From NCBI RefSeq assembly GCF_000014865.1, contig NC_008576.1, positions 1,765,501-1,829,500 on the forward strand: a DNA stretch of 64,000 nt. The letters run 5' to 3'. This DNA comes from Magnetococcus marinus MC-1. GTDB taxonomy: Bacteria; Pseudomonadota; Magnetococcia; Magnetococcales; Magnetococcaceae. Under the pieces are notes generated by a model. It ran no database searches. It was not told the origin of the DNA and saw only the letters and a list, made by a program, of their open reading frames with translations. This document shows, piece by piece, positions 36,324-45,866 of this stretch. The translations under genes were made by a program, and so were the position numbers. The first letter of the stretch is position 1. Each line of letters begins with the position of its first letter.

Positions 36324-37154
36324 ATGACCCCTATCTGGTCCGATATTGTACGCAGTGCCTTGGCCGAGGATATTGGCCGTGGTGACATTACCACCAACAC
36401 TTTAATCCCAGCGGGTAAAGAGGCCGAGGCGGTGCTTATTGCCCGTGAAGAGCTGGTGGTTTGTGGTCTACCGGTGGTCTCTGAGGTGTTTAAGCAGGTT
36501 GACTCCCGCATTGGTATTCTGCCGGAGGCCTCGGATGGTGCGGGGGTGATGGCAGGTAATACCATTTTTACTCTGCGTGGTCCGGCCCGAGGCATTTTAA
36601 CCGGGGAGCGAGTGGCACTGAACTTTTTTCAGAATCTCTCGGCAGTGGCCAGCCTTACCTCGCAGTTTGTGGAGAAGGTGGCGGGCACGGGATGCCGCAT
36701 TGTGGATACCCGTAAAACGGTTCCGGGTATGCGGTTGCTGCAAAAATACGCGGTTAGGGTAGGGGGTGGGCACAACCATCGCATGGGGTTGGATGATGGT
36801 GTGTTGATCAAGGAGAACCATATTGCCATGGCAGGCAGCATTCGTGAAGCGGTGGCAGCCATGCACTCCTCCTTGACCCATTTGCACCGTATTGAGGTCG
36901 AGTGTGAAACCTTGGATCAGGTGGTCGAGGCGTTGGAAGCCGGTGCCCATATTCTACTGCTGGACAATATGACCCTGGAACAGATGCGCGAAGCGGTTAA
37001 GATAAATGCTGGGCGTACCATGCTAGAGGCCAGTGGTAATGTAACCCTAGAGACCGTGCGTGACATTGCCGAAACCGGGGTGGATATGATCTCATCCGGT
37101 GCTCTGACCCACAGTGCGGGCAATAAGGATGTCTCGCTTTTGGTGCGTTTCTAA
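36324..37154 (+). CDS. nadC: Nicotinate-nucleotide diphosphorylase (carboxylating)
   Basis: The enzyme makes nicotinate mononucleotide from quinolinate and PRPP in de novo NAD synthesis. The 276-residue length is standard. Diagnostic stretches are ALAEDIGRGDITT, ERVALNFFQNLSAVAS, IVDTRKTVPGMRLLQKYAVRVGGGHNHRMGL (quinolinate/PRPP-binding Arg, His and Lys), IKENHI, IEVECETLDQ, LLLDNM and EASGNV. The active site is complete. It follows valS after about 100 bp and ends at a strong terminator; no nadA or nadB gene lies nearby. Confidence 0.96.
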   Translation: MTPIWSDIVRSALAEDIGRGDITTNTLIPAGKEAEAVLIAREELVVCGLPVVSEVFKQVDSRIGILPEASDGAGVMAGNTIFTLRGPARGILTGERVALNFFQNLSAVASLTSQFVEKVAGTGCRIVDTRKTVPGMRLLQKYAVRVGGGHNHRMGLDDGVLIKENHIAMAGSIREAVAAMHSSLTHLHRIEVECETLDQVVEALEAGAHILLLDNMTLEQMREAVKINAGRTMLEASGNVTLETVRDIAETGVDMISSGALTHSAGNKDVSLLVRF

Positions 37155-37177
37155 ACGGGCCGCGTAGGTCGTTTACC

Positions 37178-37210
37178 AAGCCCCACCGGTTTGACCTGTG
37201 GGGCTTTTTT
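37178..37210 (+). terminator. Rho-independent terminator after nadC
   Basis: AAGCCCCAC (37178-37186) pairs with GTGGGGCTT (37198-37206), closing an 11-base loop, and runs into a string of T residues to 37210. It lies 23 bp past the nadC stop. Confidence 0.9.
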
Positions 37211-37298
37211 GTGCAAGGGTGGAAAGGTTGGACCTGTTGCGTGAGGGGATGGTAGAGTAATGCGCCGCTTGGGTTTTTAGGGGTTGGGGGCTGAGCAC

Positions 37299-38315
37299 AT
37301 GGTGGAAAAAATGGCTAAGGGAGCCCTTTCGTCGTTGGATGAAAAACTGGTGGCTTTATTGGTGGCCCATGGCGAAATTCCCTGTAGTGGTGCGGCCATC
37401 GGTGCGGGGCTGGGTATCTCACGGGCTGCGGTGTGGAAGCATATTCAAGGTTTGCGGCAGAGAGGATATCGCATTGAGGCGCTGCATCGTCGGGGTTATC
37501 GGTTGTTGGGTGAGCCAGATTTTCCATCGCTGGAGCGCATGCAGCCCTATTTAACGGCGCTCTCCCTGCTGCACCCTAAACAGGCCTATTTTTTTGCTGA
37601 GACGGACTCCACCAATGCCCGTGCGTCACAGTTGGCGCGGGATGGCGCCCCAGAAGGAACCCTCTGCTGTGCCGATGCCCAGAGCGGTGGGCGGGGTCGT
37701 ATGCAGCGGGTGTGGGTTTCGCCAGCGGGTGAAAATCTCTATTTTTCTGTGGTGCTTAAACCGGCCATTGCGCCCAACGATGCCGCGCAAATTACCCTTC
37801 TAGCGGGGCTAGCTTTGGCACAAACCCTGCGGGATGATCTCCACATTGAGGATCTCTATCTGAAATGGCCCAACGATATTTTGATTGGTGGGCGTAAGGT
37901 GGCGGGCATCCTGACCGAGATGATGGCCGAACCCGAGCGGGTGCGCTATATCGTGGTGGGGGTTGGTGTTAATGTTAATGGTCGCGTGGGGGATATGCCG
38001 GCTGATTTACAGTGCATCGCCACCACGCTGCGGGAGAGCAGTGGTAGAAGTTTTGACCGCAGTCAATTGCTGGCACGCTTTTTAGACCGCTTAGGTTATT
38101 GGTATCGGCAGTTTTTGCAGGGAGGTTTTGCCCCCCTGCGGGAGTCATGGTTGCAGTATGGTGATATCCAGGGCCGACGGGTGAGGGTGAATTTTTACGC
38201 GGAATCCTTTACGGGCGTTGCAGAGAGCATGGATCAAAACGGTTGCCTGCTGGTGACGCGGGATGATACGGGTGCCCTAACCACGGTGGTGGCGGGTGAT
38301 GTCAATCTATTATAG
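37299..38315 (+). CDS. birA: Biotin--protein ligase with N-terminal helix-turn-helix (BirA)
   Basis: The 338-residue product is a class II biotin ligase. The N-terminal winged helix ([41 protein letters not shown]) can repress biotin genes. The catalytic domain has the biotinyl-AMP loop [11 protein letters not shown] (the GRGRxxR type), [20 protein letters not shown] and VVGVGVNVN. The C-terminal SH3-like domain ([12 protein letters not shown]...) is complete. The ATG at 37299 is preferred over an in-frame TTG at 37284. It attaches biotin to acetyl-CoA carboxylase. coaX follows 47 bp later, an arrangement common in bacteria. Confidence 0.94.
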
Positions 38316-38362
38316 GGTTTTGCTCATGTGGGTGGGGATCATGCCCGGTTGGGGAGGACGCC

Positions 38363-39130
38363 ATGCTATTGGTGATGGATGTTGGTAATACCAATATTGT
38401 CTTAGGGCTGTATGAAGGGGATCAACTGGCCCACTCGTGGCGCATTGCCAGCCGCATAGAGCGTACCGGTGATGAGTATGGAATACTTCTTGCGAACCTG
38501 CTTCAATTAAAGCAGGTGGATGCACACGGCATTAACGGGGTGATCTTGGCCAGTGTGGTGCCTCCCATCGGTTCAGCCTTGGTGCGCGCAGTGCGGCGCT
38601 ATTTAGGGTTGGAGACGTTGGTGGTGGGGGCAAGTATGAAATATGGTTTGCCCTTGTCCGAGGAGAGCCCTAGCGGGGTTGGTGCGGACCGGCTGGTCAA
38701 TGCGGTGGCGGTGTTTGACAAGGTTGCTCATGCGGCCATTGTGGTGGATTTTGGCACGGCCACCACCTTTGATTTAATTGGCGAACAGGGTATTTATCTG
38801 GGCGGGGCCATTGCGCCGGGATTAAATTCATCGTTGGATGCGCTGTTTGAAAAGACGGCCAAGTTACCCCGCATTGAGCTGTTTCATCCAGAGCGGGTGA
38901 TCGGTAAAACCACTGAAGAGGCCATGCGTTCGGGTCTTTATTGGGGTTATGTTGGGCTGGTCGATGGTATTATTGAGCGCATGAGAGTCGAGTCGGGCTT
39001 TGCCAATATCCATGTTACCGCCACGGGCGGATTGGCTAAGTTAATTGCCCGGGATAGTCGTTGCATTGATGATGTGGATGATATGTTGACCTTGACGGGT
39101 CTGCGGCTGCTGTATCAACGAAACCGGTAA
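38363..39130 (+). CDS. coaX: Type III pantothenate kinase
   Basis: This enzyme carries out the first step of CoA synthesis from pantothenate. The 255-residue product shows the ASKHA-fold motifs [12 protein letters not shown] (phosphate loop, D6), [23 protein letters not shown] and [16 protein letters not shown]. Type III kinases are insensitive to CoA feedback and need a monovalent cation, as known for the family. GGGGAGG precedes the ATG. The downstream SPOR gene starts five bases after its stop, so birA-coaX-SPOR form one transcript. Confidence 0.95.
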
Positions 39131-39135
39131 GCGAA

Positions 39136-40011
39136 ATGGGTATCACTCTACCGATGGACAATCTTTCTAACATGCTAGGCCGGGTTCTACCTTGGTTTGT
39201 GGCAGCCATCTTAGCGGTGACGGCGGTGGCCTTCTTATGGAATGGCATGCATGCTCGCCAGGATGATGGGCCAGATGCCGTGTGGAAAGGTCCAAACCCG
39301 GTTGTGGCGCGTGCCATGGCACTACCTGAACGTATGCTGGTGGAACTTGAGGGTATGGGGGAGCGTCCTAAGCGGGCTGATAAGCCTGTGGAGGCTAAAC
39401 CGCCAGTGGTTGAGTCAAAACCCGTTGAGCCACGGATGCCTCCGCCAAGCATGGTTAATAGCATGCCCAAGACGCCACCGAAACCGTTGGTGCCGGTGGC
39501 GGGTAGCCAATATATTGTGCAGGTGGGCAGCTTTGTCTATGAATTTGGTGCTGGGCAGTTGCTTGAGCGCTTGCAAAGCCGTGGTTATGAATCCACAGTG
39601 CTCGAAGCGGTGGAGATGGTTACGCTTAATCAAGTACAAGCGGGACCTTATGACGACCTGGAAGCGGCCAAGGAGAGTGAGGTAAAGCTCATGGCGGGTG
39701 GTTTTCGGGTAACGATTGAAAAAAACTGGCAGGGCTTAATTATTCCCGTTGGTGAGTCGATGCAATTGGGCGATGCCATTAGTATTATGGATAAGGCGGA
39801 ACAGCTCTATGTGCGACCTTTGCGGGTGGTTAAGATAGAATCCACTCAAAAGCTTTATAAAGTGGTGATGGGGCCTTACAAGGACGAGGCCGAGGCAAAG
39901 GGTGTGGCCTCGCGCTTGGCTGATCTAGGAATGACCTCTCCTTTGATTAAAATTTGGTATGGTGGTACGGATTTAAAAGAGGGTTGGCGAGCCACGCAGC
40001 CCAAATCGTGA
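39136..40011 (+). CDS. Membrane-anchored SPOR-domain protein
   Basis: The 291-residue product has one N-terminal membrane helix (VLPWFVAAILAVTAVAFLW) and then a proline/valine/lysine-rich periplasmic linker. A SPOR-like domain follows (SQYIVQVGSFVYEFGAGQLLERLQSRGYES...VQAGPYDDLEAAKESEVKL), with a second half-similar segment near the C-terminus (VKIESTQKLYKVVMGPYKDEAEAKGVASRL). SPOR domains bind denuded peptidoglycan at division sites. It starts five bases after coaX, and an alternative ATG lies at 39154. Two SPOR-like units in one chain are less common. It may act in division together with the RlpA encoded about 10 kb away. Confidence 0.82.
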   Translation: MGITLPMDNLSNMLGRVLPWFVAAILAVTAVAFLWNGMHARQDDGPDAVWKGPNPVVARAMALPERMLVELEGMGERPKRADKPVEAKPPVVESKPVEPRMPPPSMVNSMPKTPPKPLVPVAGSQYIVQVGSFVYEFGAGQLLERLQSRGYESTVLEAVEMVTLNQVQAGPYDDLEAAKESEVKLMAGGFRVTIEKNWQGLIIPVGESMQLGDAISIMDKAEQLYVRPLRVVKIESTQKLYKVVMGPYKDEAEAKGVASRLADLGMTSPLIKIWYGGTDLKEGWRATQPKS

Positions 40012-40073
40012 ATTCGCATAATGCTTAAAAAACATTCACATAGCGGTATGGCGTTTTTTTTTACACAAAAACG

Positions 40074-40101
40074 TTGACTTCCCGCCACCCATTTGTAAAA
40101 T
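40074..40101 (+). promoter_or_regulatory. Promoter of tRNA-Met
   Basis: TTGACT (40074-40079) and TAAAAT (40096-40101) are separated by 16 bp, and the -10 box ends 17 bp before the tRNA. Both boxes are near consensus, as expected for a tRNA gene. Confidence 0.75.
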
Positions 40102-40118
40102 AGCATCTTCTCAACGAT

Positions 40119-40195
40119 GGCGAGGTAGCTCAGCTGGTTAGAGCACAGGATTCATAATCCTGGGGTCGGGAGTTCAAGTCTCCCTCTCGCTACCA
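40119..40195 (+). tRNA. tRNA-Met (CAU), elongator type
   Basis: The 77-nt cloverleaf has an acceptor stem with a G1-U72 wobble, D-arm AGCTCAGCTGGTTAGAGC, anticodon stem CAGGA/TCCTG with loop TTCATAA (anticodon CAT at 40153-40155), T-arm GGGAG-TTCAAGT-CTCCC and an encoded CCA end. G1 with a near-paired position 72, and the absence of three G-C pairs at the base of the anticodon stem, indicate elongator rather than initiator. It closely resembles alphaproteobacterial elongator tRNA-Met. Confidence 0.95.
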
Positions 40196-40204
40196 AATAA
40201 AAAC

Positions 40205-40238
40205 AAGGGGTTGGCCTTTCAGGCTGGCCCCTTTTTTT
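40205..40238 (+). terminator. Rho-independent terminator after tRNA-Met
   Basis: AAGGGGTTGGCCT pairs with AGGCTGGCCCCTT (three wobble pairs) around a short TTC loop and ends in seven T residues. It starts ten bases after the tRNA. Confidence 0.88.
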
Positions 40239-41271
40239 ATGAAAAAGGGGGGGGTGTAAGCCCTTTGTCAGCGGTAAGTTGTTACGTGAAATCGGCAGAT
40301 AATGGGTGAGTGCGGGTTATGGCCCGCAAAACCAAGCGCATCTGTAACGGCTCATCTCCTAAAGGACAGGGGGAGAGTCCGCTTCAATCCACGCAGCATA
40401 TCCACGATGCGAAAAAGGTATTCTGTTGGCGAATGCCCCGCCTGTTTTATTGTCAAGGTTGGGCCAAAAGCGTCCGCCTTAAGCAGGGTAGCTGCTTTAA
40501 AATCAAAATATGAAGAGAAAAACCGCGTTTTTATTTAATCTATTTTACACACACCATCTCTGCTTTGTGGCGTGCCAATGTGGGACATAAGCAATCGTTA
40601 GCATGTTGACCAGCGTTATACCCTGTTGCAGGATGGGCGTACCTTTCTCACTCTATTGCCCCAGAACCTTCGATGAAGGAGCTGCGGGCGCCACTTTCCC
40701 ACGTCGGACCTCTTCTCATAAACCATGGATGTTTCAAAGGGTTGTCTTGGCATAAAGAGGTGTCGCGAGCAACGGGTCGTGGAGGTCGCGCGTTGCATGT
40801 TGATCTTAATGTCATACATACCCAGCAAAATTGTGATCAAGCAAAAGAGTGAGGAGGTCGCATGTTGTCCGAGCCAACACTCCCTAGTCCCAAAATCAAA
40901 TGTAAAAGAGCAGGGGTGATTATTGGTGATAAATGCTCGTCTTACTTTAAAGATGTCTTTTACACAGGACAGCGACCAAAACCACTGTTATCCTGCTTAA
41001 CTGGGAGAAGACGCTTGGTCGGGTTGTTTTCACTAAATTTACGTAGTAACGACCAGTTTATGTTTAAGAAATAGCCCTGTACGACGCTTAGCTCCTGTAG
41101 GATAGGGCATCTTTTGTACCGATGCCCAATCGCTTTTAAGAACGGCTGGGCGTATAACACATGTAGGATTGTGGTAGCGCTATCTAGTAAATGCCTTAAC
41201 GTTTTGCTATATTCGGGCACGGTTTGCCCGTACAATTTCACACTTTCAGGTGCTAAAGAGAAGGTCGGACC
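40239..41271 (+). other. Gene-poor region before the chemosensory operon
   Basis: About 1 kb without a convincing gene. Several short frames exist on both strands, none with a recognisable product. The best is a 70-codon frame at 40862-41074 with GAGGAGG just before its ATG (a basic peptide with three cysteines in its first 50 residues). A small hairpin CGGGCA/TGCCCG (41214-41230) lies about 40 bp before the MCP start and may affect its expression. The region may hold the operon promoter or decayed genes. Confidence 0.5.
40862..41074 (+). CDS. Possible small basic protein, 70 aa
   Basis: The frame begins MLSEPTLPSPKIKCKRAGVI and ends in FSLNLRSNDQFMFKK. A near-perfect ribosome-binding site (GAGGAGG) lies five bases before the ATG, which is the main reason to list it. 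Net charge is positive. Codon use and lack of any recognisable family argue against it. It may equally be a chance frame in a decayed region. Confidence 0.25.
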   Translation: MLSEPTLPSPKIKCKRAGVIIGDKCSSYFKDVFYTGQRPKPLLSCLTGRRRLVGLFSLNLRSNDQFMFKK

Positions 41272-43194
41272 ATGTTTAACAATTTACGACTGTGGGCCAA
41301 CATTATGATTGGCATGGGGTTCGCCATCGCCTTTGTGGTGATTGGGCTGATCGTGACCGGTCTAAACAACCTGGAAGGGGTGATTTTGCGTTCAGAAGAG
41401 GCTCAACTGCGGGAACGTGCCGAATCTGTCATTACTCAAGTCCAAAGTGAAACCCGCTTGGCTCAGGCGCTCAGCGCCTTGGTTGCCCATATCCCTTTGG
41501 TGCAGGAAAAATTTGAACAGGGAGATCGCGCTTGGTTGGCTCAGCAGTTGGAACCCGCTTATCAAGTGATCGCCCGAGATTTTGGCGCAAAACAGTTTCA
41601 ATTCCATACCCCCCCAGCGTTCTCCTTCTTGCGGCTGCATAAGCCAGAGAAATTTGGCGATGACCTCTCATCATTTCGTCATATGGTGGTAAATACCAAT
41701 GAAAAAAAGAGCGCTAGCCAAGGGTTAGAGAGCGGTGTGGCCGGTTTAGGGGCGCGGGGCATTGTGCCAGTTTTCCATGGGGAAAAACATCTGGGTTCGG
41801 TAGAGTTTGGCATGTCCTTTGGCCCAGCTTTTTTCACCGCATTTAAGCAAAAACATGGGGCCGATGCCGCCCTTTATCTGTTTAAAGAGGGAAAATTTAT
41901 TACCTTCGCCTCAACCATGCCCGAGGCGCTGTTGCAGCCGCAGGAGCTTAAACAAGCCTACGCAGGCAAACGGGTCTATACCCGCCGAGCCTTCAATGCT
42001 ACCCCCTATGCCATTTATGGCACCATGGTGAAGGATTACTCGGGCACGCCACTGGGGGTGGTCGAAATCGCGATGAACCGTTCGGCACATGTGGCCGCCT
42101 TTGCCAAAGCGCGCAATCAAGCCTGGATCATTGGGGGTTTGGCGCTGCTGGTGGGGCTCTTGCTGGCGTTGTTGACGGCGCGGGCGTTGGGGCGGCGTAT
42201 CCGGGCGTTGGTGCAGGGCGTCAACCTGTTGGCCGAAGGCAACCTCACCGTTTCACTGCCCAGCGATGGCCAAAATGAGATTGCCGAGCTGGGCCGCGCC
42301 ACCGAAGAGATGCGCAGCTATCTGCATGATCTGGTATCAAAAGTTGAGCATAATGCATCGGCTGTAAACCATGCCAGCCGTGAGATCGCCACCTCCGTGG
42401 AGCGCCAAGCGGCAACCTCTAGCGGTATGTCGGCCTCGGTCGCGGAAATTACCTCCACCATGGAAGAGTTGTCGGCGTCATCCTCACAAATCGCTGAGTA
42501 TTCTGAAAAGGTGGTGGTTATTGCCAACCAAACCTGGGAAAGTAGTAAAGAGGGCTCCCTTGCGATGCAGTCCATCGTCACCAAGATGGAGGATATTAAG
42601 AGCGATAACGAGAAAAGTTTGGCCGAAATTGTTGATCTGGGAAGTAAATCCAAAGAGATCAGCAAGGTTATGGAAATTATCAATAACATTGCCGATCAGA
42701 CCAAATTAATCGCCTTTAATGCCGCGCTGGAGGCCTCCAGTGCCGGTGAATCGGGGCAACGCTTTGGCGTGGTGGCTGCTGAGATCCGCCGTCTGGCCGA
42801 TAGCGTGACCGAGTCCACCAGCGAAATTGAGCGAAAAACCCGTGAGATCCAGGACTCCATCAGCCGTTTGGTGATTACCTCAGAAAAGGGTGCATTGGGT
42901 ATTACTGAGGGCATGCGTGAATCTTTTCAGACCGCCACACGACTCAATGAATTGGTGGATGCTGCCAGCCGTTCAACCAAATCGGCCAAGCAGATCTCTC
43001 TTTCGACCCAGCAGCAGAAGACCGCCAGCAGTCAGGTGGTGGTGGCCTTGCGGGAAATAGTGACCGCCAGTAGCAACACGGCAGATGCGGTGGAGCATAT
43101 CGCCCAGATCGCTAACCAGATGACCGATGTTTCTAGTGAACTTAAAGCACAAGTCGGTCGTTTCATTTTACATGAGGATCAACATAGCCATTAA
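41272..43194 (+). CDS. Methyl-accepting chemotaxis protein with periplasmic double-Cache sensor
   Basis: The 640-residue receptor has two membrane helices (about 9-32 and 283-303) enclosing a 250-residue periplasmic domain. That domain contains FQFHTPPAFSFLRLHKPEKFGDDLSSFR, a hallmark of the dCache_3-like group. HAMP follows (LGRRIRALVQGVNLLAEGNLTVSLP), then a long signalling coiled coil with the conserved tip IADQTKLIAFNAALEASSAGESGQRFGVVAAEIRRLA. There is no C-terminal CheR/CheB-docking pentapeptide; the protein ends in HEDQHSH. AAGG is well placed before the ATG. It is the first gene of the chemosensory operon and presumably its dedicated receptor. The ligand is unknown. Confidence 0.93.
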   Translation: MFNNLRLWANIMIGMGFAIAFVVIGLIVTGLNNLEGVILRSEEAQLRERAESVITQVQSETRLAQALSALVAHIPLVQEKFEQGDRAWLAQQLEPAYQVIARDFGAKQFQFHTPPAFSFLRLHKPEKFGDDLSSFRHMVVNTNEKKSASQGLESGVAGLGARGIVPVFHGEKHLGSVEFGMSFGPAFFTAFKQKHGADAALYLFKEGKFITFASTMPEALLQPQELKQAYAGKRVYTRRAFNATPYAIYGTMVKDYSGTPLGVVEIAMNRSAHVAAFAKARNQAWIIGGLALLVGLLLALLTARALGRRIRALVQGVNLLAEGNLTVSLPSDGQNEIAELGRATEEMRSYLHDLVSKVEHNASAVNHASREIATSVERQAATSSGMSASVAEITSTMEELSASSSQIAEYSEKVVVIANQTWESSKEGSLAMQSIVTKMEDIKSDNEKSLAEIVDLGSKSKEISKVMEIINNIADQTKLIAFNAALEASSAGESGQRFGVVAAEIRRLADSVTESTSEIERKTREIQDSISRLVITSEKGALGITEGMRESFQTATRLNELVDAASRSTKSAKQISLSTQQQKTASSQVVVALREIVTASSNTADAVEHIAQIANQMTDVSSELKAQVGRFILHEDQHSH

Positions 43195-43232
43195 AATGGC
43201 ATGGCTATTTTGCCAGGGGGCATTCATAACCT

Positions 43233-44312
43233 ATGGAAACAGTCCGCGTACTTGTCGTAGATGATAGTCCCTCAATACGGGCATTGATTAAGGCGCTGCT
43301 GGCAGACGAGGTAGGTGTCGAAGTGGTGGCTGAAGCTTGCAATGGTCAGCAGGCTGTAGAGCTGAATGCAACTTTATTACCCGATATTATTACCATGGAT
43401 CTGGAAATGCCGGTCATGACAGGCATTCAGGCGATTGGTGAAATCATGCGTACCCGGGCGGTGCCTATTTTGGTGGTGAGCAGTGTAAGTGATGCTGAGA
43501 TTGCCTATCAAGCGGTGCGGCACGGTGCCTTGGAGGTAACGGGTAAACCAACCCTGCATGATGGAGAAGAGCTGGCGGAAAAGCTGCGTTTATTGGCGGG
43601 TGTGCCGGTGATCCGCCATATTGGCATAGGGCAACAGCTCCCGAGCAGCGTGGATAAGCTCTTGCTGCCCCAAGAGGATCTCCCGGCCCCGACGTGGCTG
43701 CCCGTGGCAGAGCACCATGAGAGTGAAGTCCCGCAGCCGGTTTATGTTATTGCCTCATCCACCGGTGGGCCAAATGCTTTGGCGTTGCTTATTGCCGCAT
43801 TGCCCCAGGGTTTTCCCTATACCGTGCTCATTGCCCAGCATATCTCCGATGGTTTTGCCGCTGGCATGGTGGAGTGGTTGGGGCAGCTTAGTGCGGTCCC
43901 TGTGCGTTTGGGTAAGCATGGTGAGCCGATCTTGCCCGGCGTGGTTTATATCGCCCCCTCGGAATTTCACATGACGGTTACGGCAGATGGACGCATTGCC
44001 ATGCTGACGCCAGCGGAAGGTGACATTTACCATCCCAGTTGTGATGCGTTGTTAAGGTCAGCTGCCGCCGTTTATGGCAGCCGGGTGGTTGGGGTTATCC
44101 TCACCGGCATGGGGCGCGATGGGGTACAGGGTTTGGCGGCTGTTTGTCAGGCTGGTGGTAAAACATTGGCCCAGGATGAGGCCAGTTCTGTCATTTTTGG
44201 TATGAATAAACTGGCGATTGAGGCCGGTGTTGCCCAGGAGGTGGTGTCGCTGGATAACATGCTGCCAGCCATGCTCAAACACGCCCAGCAGAGCTCTGCG
44301 GAGGCGTTATAA
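43233..44312 (+). CDS. cheB: Chemotaxis methylesterase/deamidase CheB
   Basis: CheB removes methyl groups from receptor glutamates when phosphorylated by CheA. The N-terminal receiver domain has VVDDSP, phospho-acceptor D56 in ITMDLEMPVMTG and K105. The esterase domain carries the catalytic triad in SSTGGP (S175/S176), AQHISDGF (H203) and GMGRDG (D296). Length (359 residues) is normal. The stop codon overlaps the cheR start by one base, so the adaptation enzymes are translationally coupled. Confidence 0.96.
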   Translation: METVRVLVVDDSPSIRALIKALLADEVGVEVVAEACNGQQAVELNATLLPDIITMDLEMPVMTGIQAIGEIMRTRAVPILVVSSVSDAEIAYQAVRHGALEVTGKPTLHDGEELAEKLRLLAGVPVIRHIGIGQQLPSSVDKLLLPQEDLPAPTWLPVAEHHESEVPQPVYVIASSTGGPNALALLIAALPQGFPYTVLIAQHISDGFAAGMVEWLGQLSAVPVRLGKHGEPILPGVVYIAPSEFHMTVTADGRIAMLTPAEGDIYHPSCDALLRSAAAVYGSRVVGVILTGMGRDGVQGLAAVCQAGGKTLAQDEASSVIFGMNKLAIEAGVAQEVVSLDNMLPAMLKHAQQSSAEAL

Positions 44313-45853
44313 TGGATCACGCTGTATTGCATCCGCTTATGGCGTTGATTAAACAACGTACCGGCCTACAGTTGGACAATGACAGCCTGCTGTTTAAGCT
44401 CGTTCAGCAAGGCTGTTTGGCGCACCGTTGTACGGTACCAGCGTTTCTGCTACGGCTAGAGCAGGATCGTGAAATTTTTTATGAATTGATCAATCGTTTG
44501 ACCATTAATGAAACCTATTTTTATCGTGAATCTGAACATTTACAGCTTCTTATAGAGCATCTTTTGCCGCCGTTGCTCAACCAGCAGAGATCCGAGCCTA
44601 TTCGTATTTTAAGCGTGGGCTGCTCCAGCGGTGAAGAGCCTTACTCCATTGCGATGGCCTTGACGGAACGCTTTGGGCCGGATCAGGCACACCTGTTTCG
44701 GTTACAGGGTTGTGATATTGATACAACGGTTTTGCAGCGAGCTCGGCAAGGGCAATACGGCAGTTTTTCGTTTCGGTTATTAGATCCACAGCTTAAAGCG
44801 CGCTATTTTGAGCCACTGCCTGAGCAGCAATTTCAAATAAAACCGGTCATTGCCCAACAAGTGAACTTTAGCCTGCTTAATCTTATGGATGCGAACTATC
44901 CTAGCATGTTGCATGGGCAGGATATTATCTTTTTTAGAAACGTTTCCATCTACTTTGATCAACAGCATCGCCGTGAAATTCAGTCAAAATTACGGGATCT
45001 GTTAAATTTTGGCGGTGCTTTGGTAGCTGGCTCGGCGGAGACCTTGCCCAACGATTTTGGCTTGTTGACCCTGGAGCAGTGGGGAGGGTGTTTCTTTTTC
45101 CGTAAGGGTAAAAGCCAAGCTGCCGAAGAGGCCGTTGAGTTATGGCACGGGCTGTCGCTCTCTTCTCCCAGTCACTCGTGGAGGCCGCAGGATGAAGCGC
45201 TCAGTTGGCGTGGTTTGACAGAAATTGCAGAGGAAGATGAGCCCTTGCCCCCCCTTTTTAGCTTGGATGATGAACTCTTGCTGAGGGAAGAAACCTTGTT
45301 ACCGGAGGGTAACGGGGAACCTGAGCGGATAGCCGTTCCCAGCATGGATCAGCTCGTGGCCTTACTCAAGGAAAAACGCTATGGCGAAGCCCTCGCTGGG
45401 GTAGAGCTGGCCTGCGCCCAGGGCGGGGGGCAGATCCAGGCGGAGCTGCTGCGTCTAAAAGGGGCTGTTTTGCTTAATCAGCGTCAGTTTGTGCAGGCTG
45501 AGCTCGCCCTTAAAGGGGCCTTGCAGCAAGATGAGTGGTCTTTGGATGCCCTGCTGCTATTGGGACAAACCGCGCGTTGGCAGGGGCAGACAAAGCAGGC
45601 CATTGCTTGGTTTCAGAAGGCGGTCTATCTGGATCCCAGTCACTGGTTGGCGCACTATTTTTTGGCGGAGCTGTACGCAATCGAGCAACAGTCGAGTTTA
45701 GCGCAACGGGAGTACCGTCTGGTGTTGCGACAACTGGATGAAAGGCGTCCAGTCGAGGGTACGCTGCTGGCGCTGTTGGCCCTTGCGGTTCCACCTAAGC
45801 AGATTAGCTTTCTCTGTCAGCAGAAGCTGGCAAAGTTAGCGGTTCATTCCTGA
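44312..45853 (+). CDS. cheR: Chemotaxis methyltransferase CheR with C-terminal TPR domain
   Basis: The N-terminal 280 residues are a CheR methyltransferase: helical domain with INETYFYRE, SAM site LSVGCSSGEEPYSIAMAL, GCDIDTTVLQRAR, and FFRNVSIYFD (usually CRNVxIYF). A variable acidic linker follows. The C-terminal part (about 345-500) has TPR-type repeats (LLRLKGAVLLNQRQFVQAELALKGAL, ALLLLGQTARWQGQTKQAIAWFQKAVYLDPSHWLAHYFLAELY). CheR-TPR fusions are typical of systems with alternative outputs such as Wsp, and may replace pentapeptide docking, which the operon's receptor lacks. Confidence 0.94.
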   Translation: MDHAVLHPLMALIKQRTGLQLDNDSLLFKLVQQGCLAHRCTVPAFLLRLEQDREIFYELINRLTINETYFYRESEHLQLLIEHLLPPLLNQQRSEPIRILSVGCSSGEEPYSIAMALTERFGPDQAHLFRLQGCDIDTTVLQRARQGQYGSFSFRLLDPQLKARYFEPLPEQQFQIKPVIAQQVNFSLLNLMDANYPSMLHGQDIIFFRNVSIYFDQQHRREIQSKLRDLLNFGGALVAGSAETLPNDFGLLTLEQWGGCFFFRKGKSQAAEEAVELWHGLSLSSPSHSWRPQDEALSWRGLTEIAEEDEPLPPLFSLDDELLLREETLLPEGNGEPERIAVPSMDQLVALLKEKRYGEALAGVELACAQGGGQIQAELLRLKGAVLLNQRQFVQAELALKGALQQDEWSLDALLLLGQTARWQGQTKQAIAWFQKAVYLDPSHWLAHYFLAELYAIEQQSSLAQREYRLVLRQLDERRPVEGTLLALLALAVPPKQISFLCQQKLAKLAVHS

Positions 45854-45866
45854 AAGGAACCCTTTT

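Noticed and set aside
41214-41230. Possible sigma54 promoter before the MCP gene (GGCACG...TGC)
   Set aside because: The distance between the GG and GC elements is two bases too short for sigma54; the sequence is better explained as a small hairpin.
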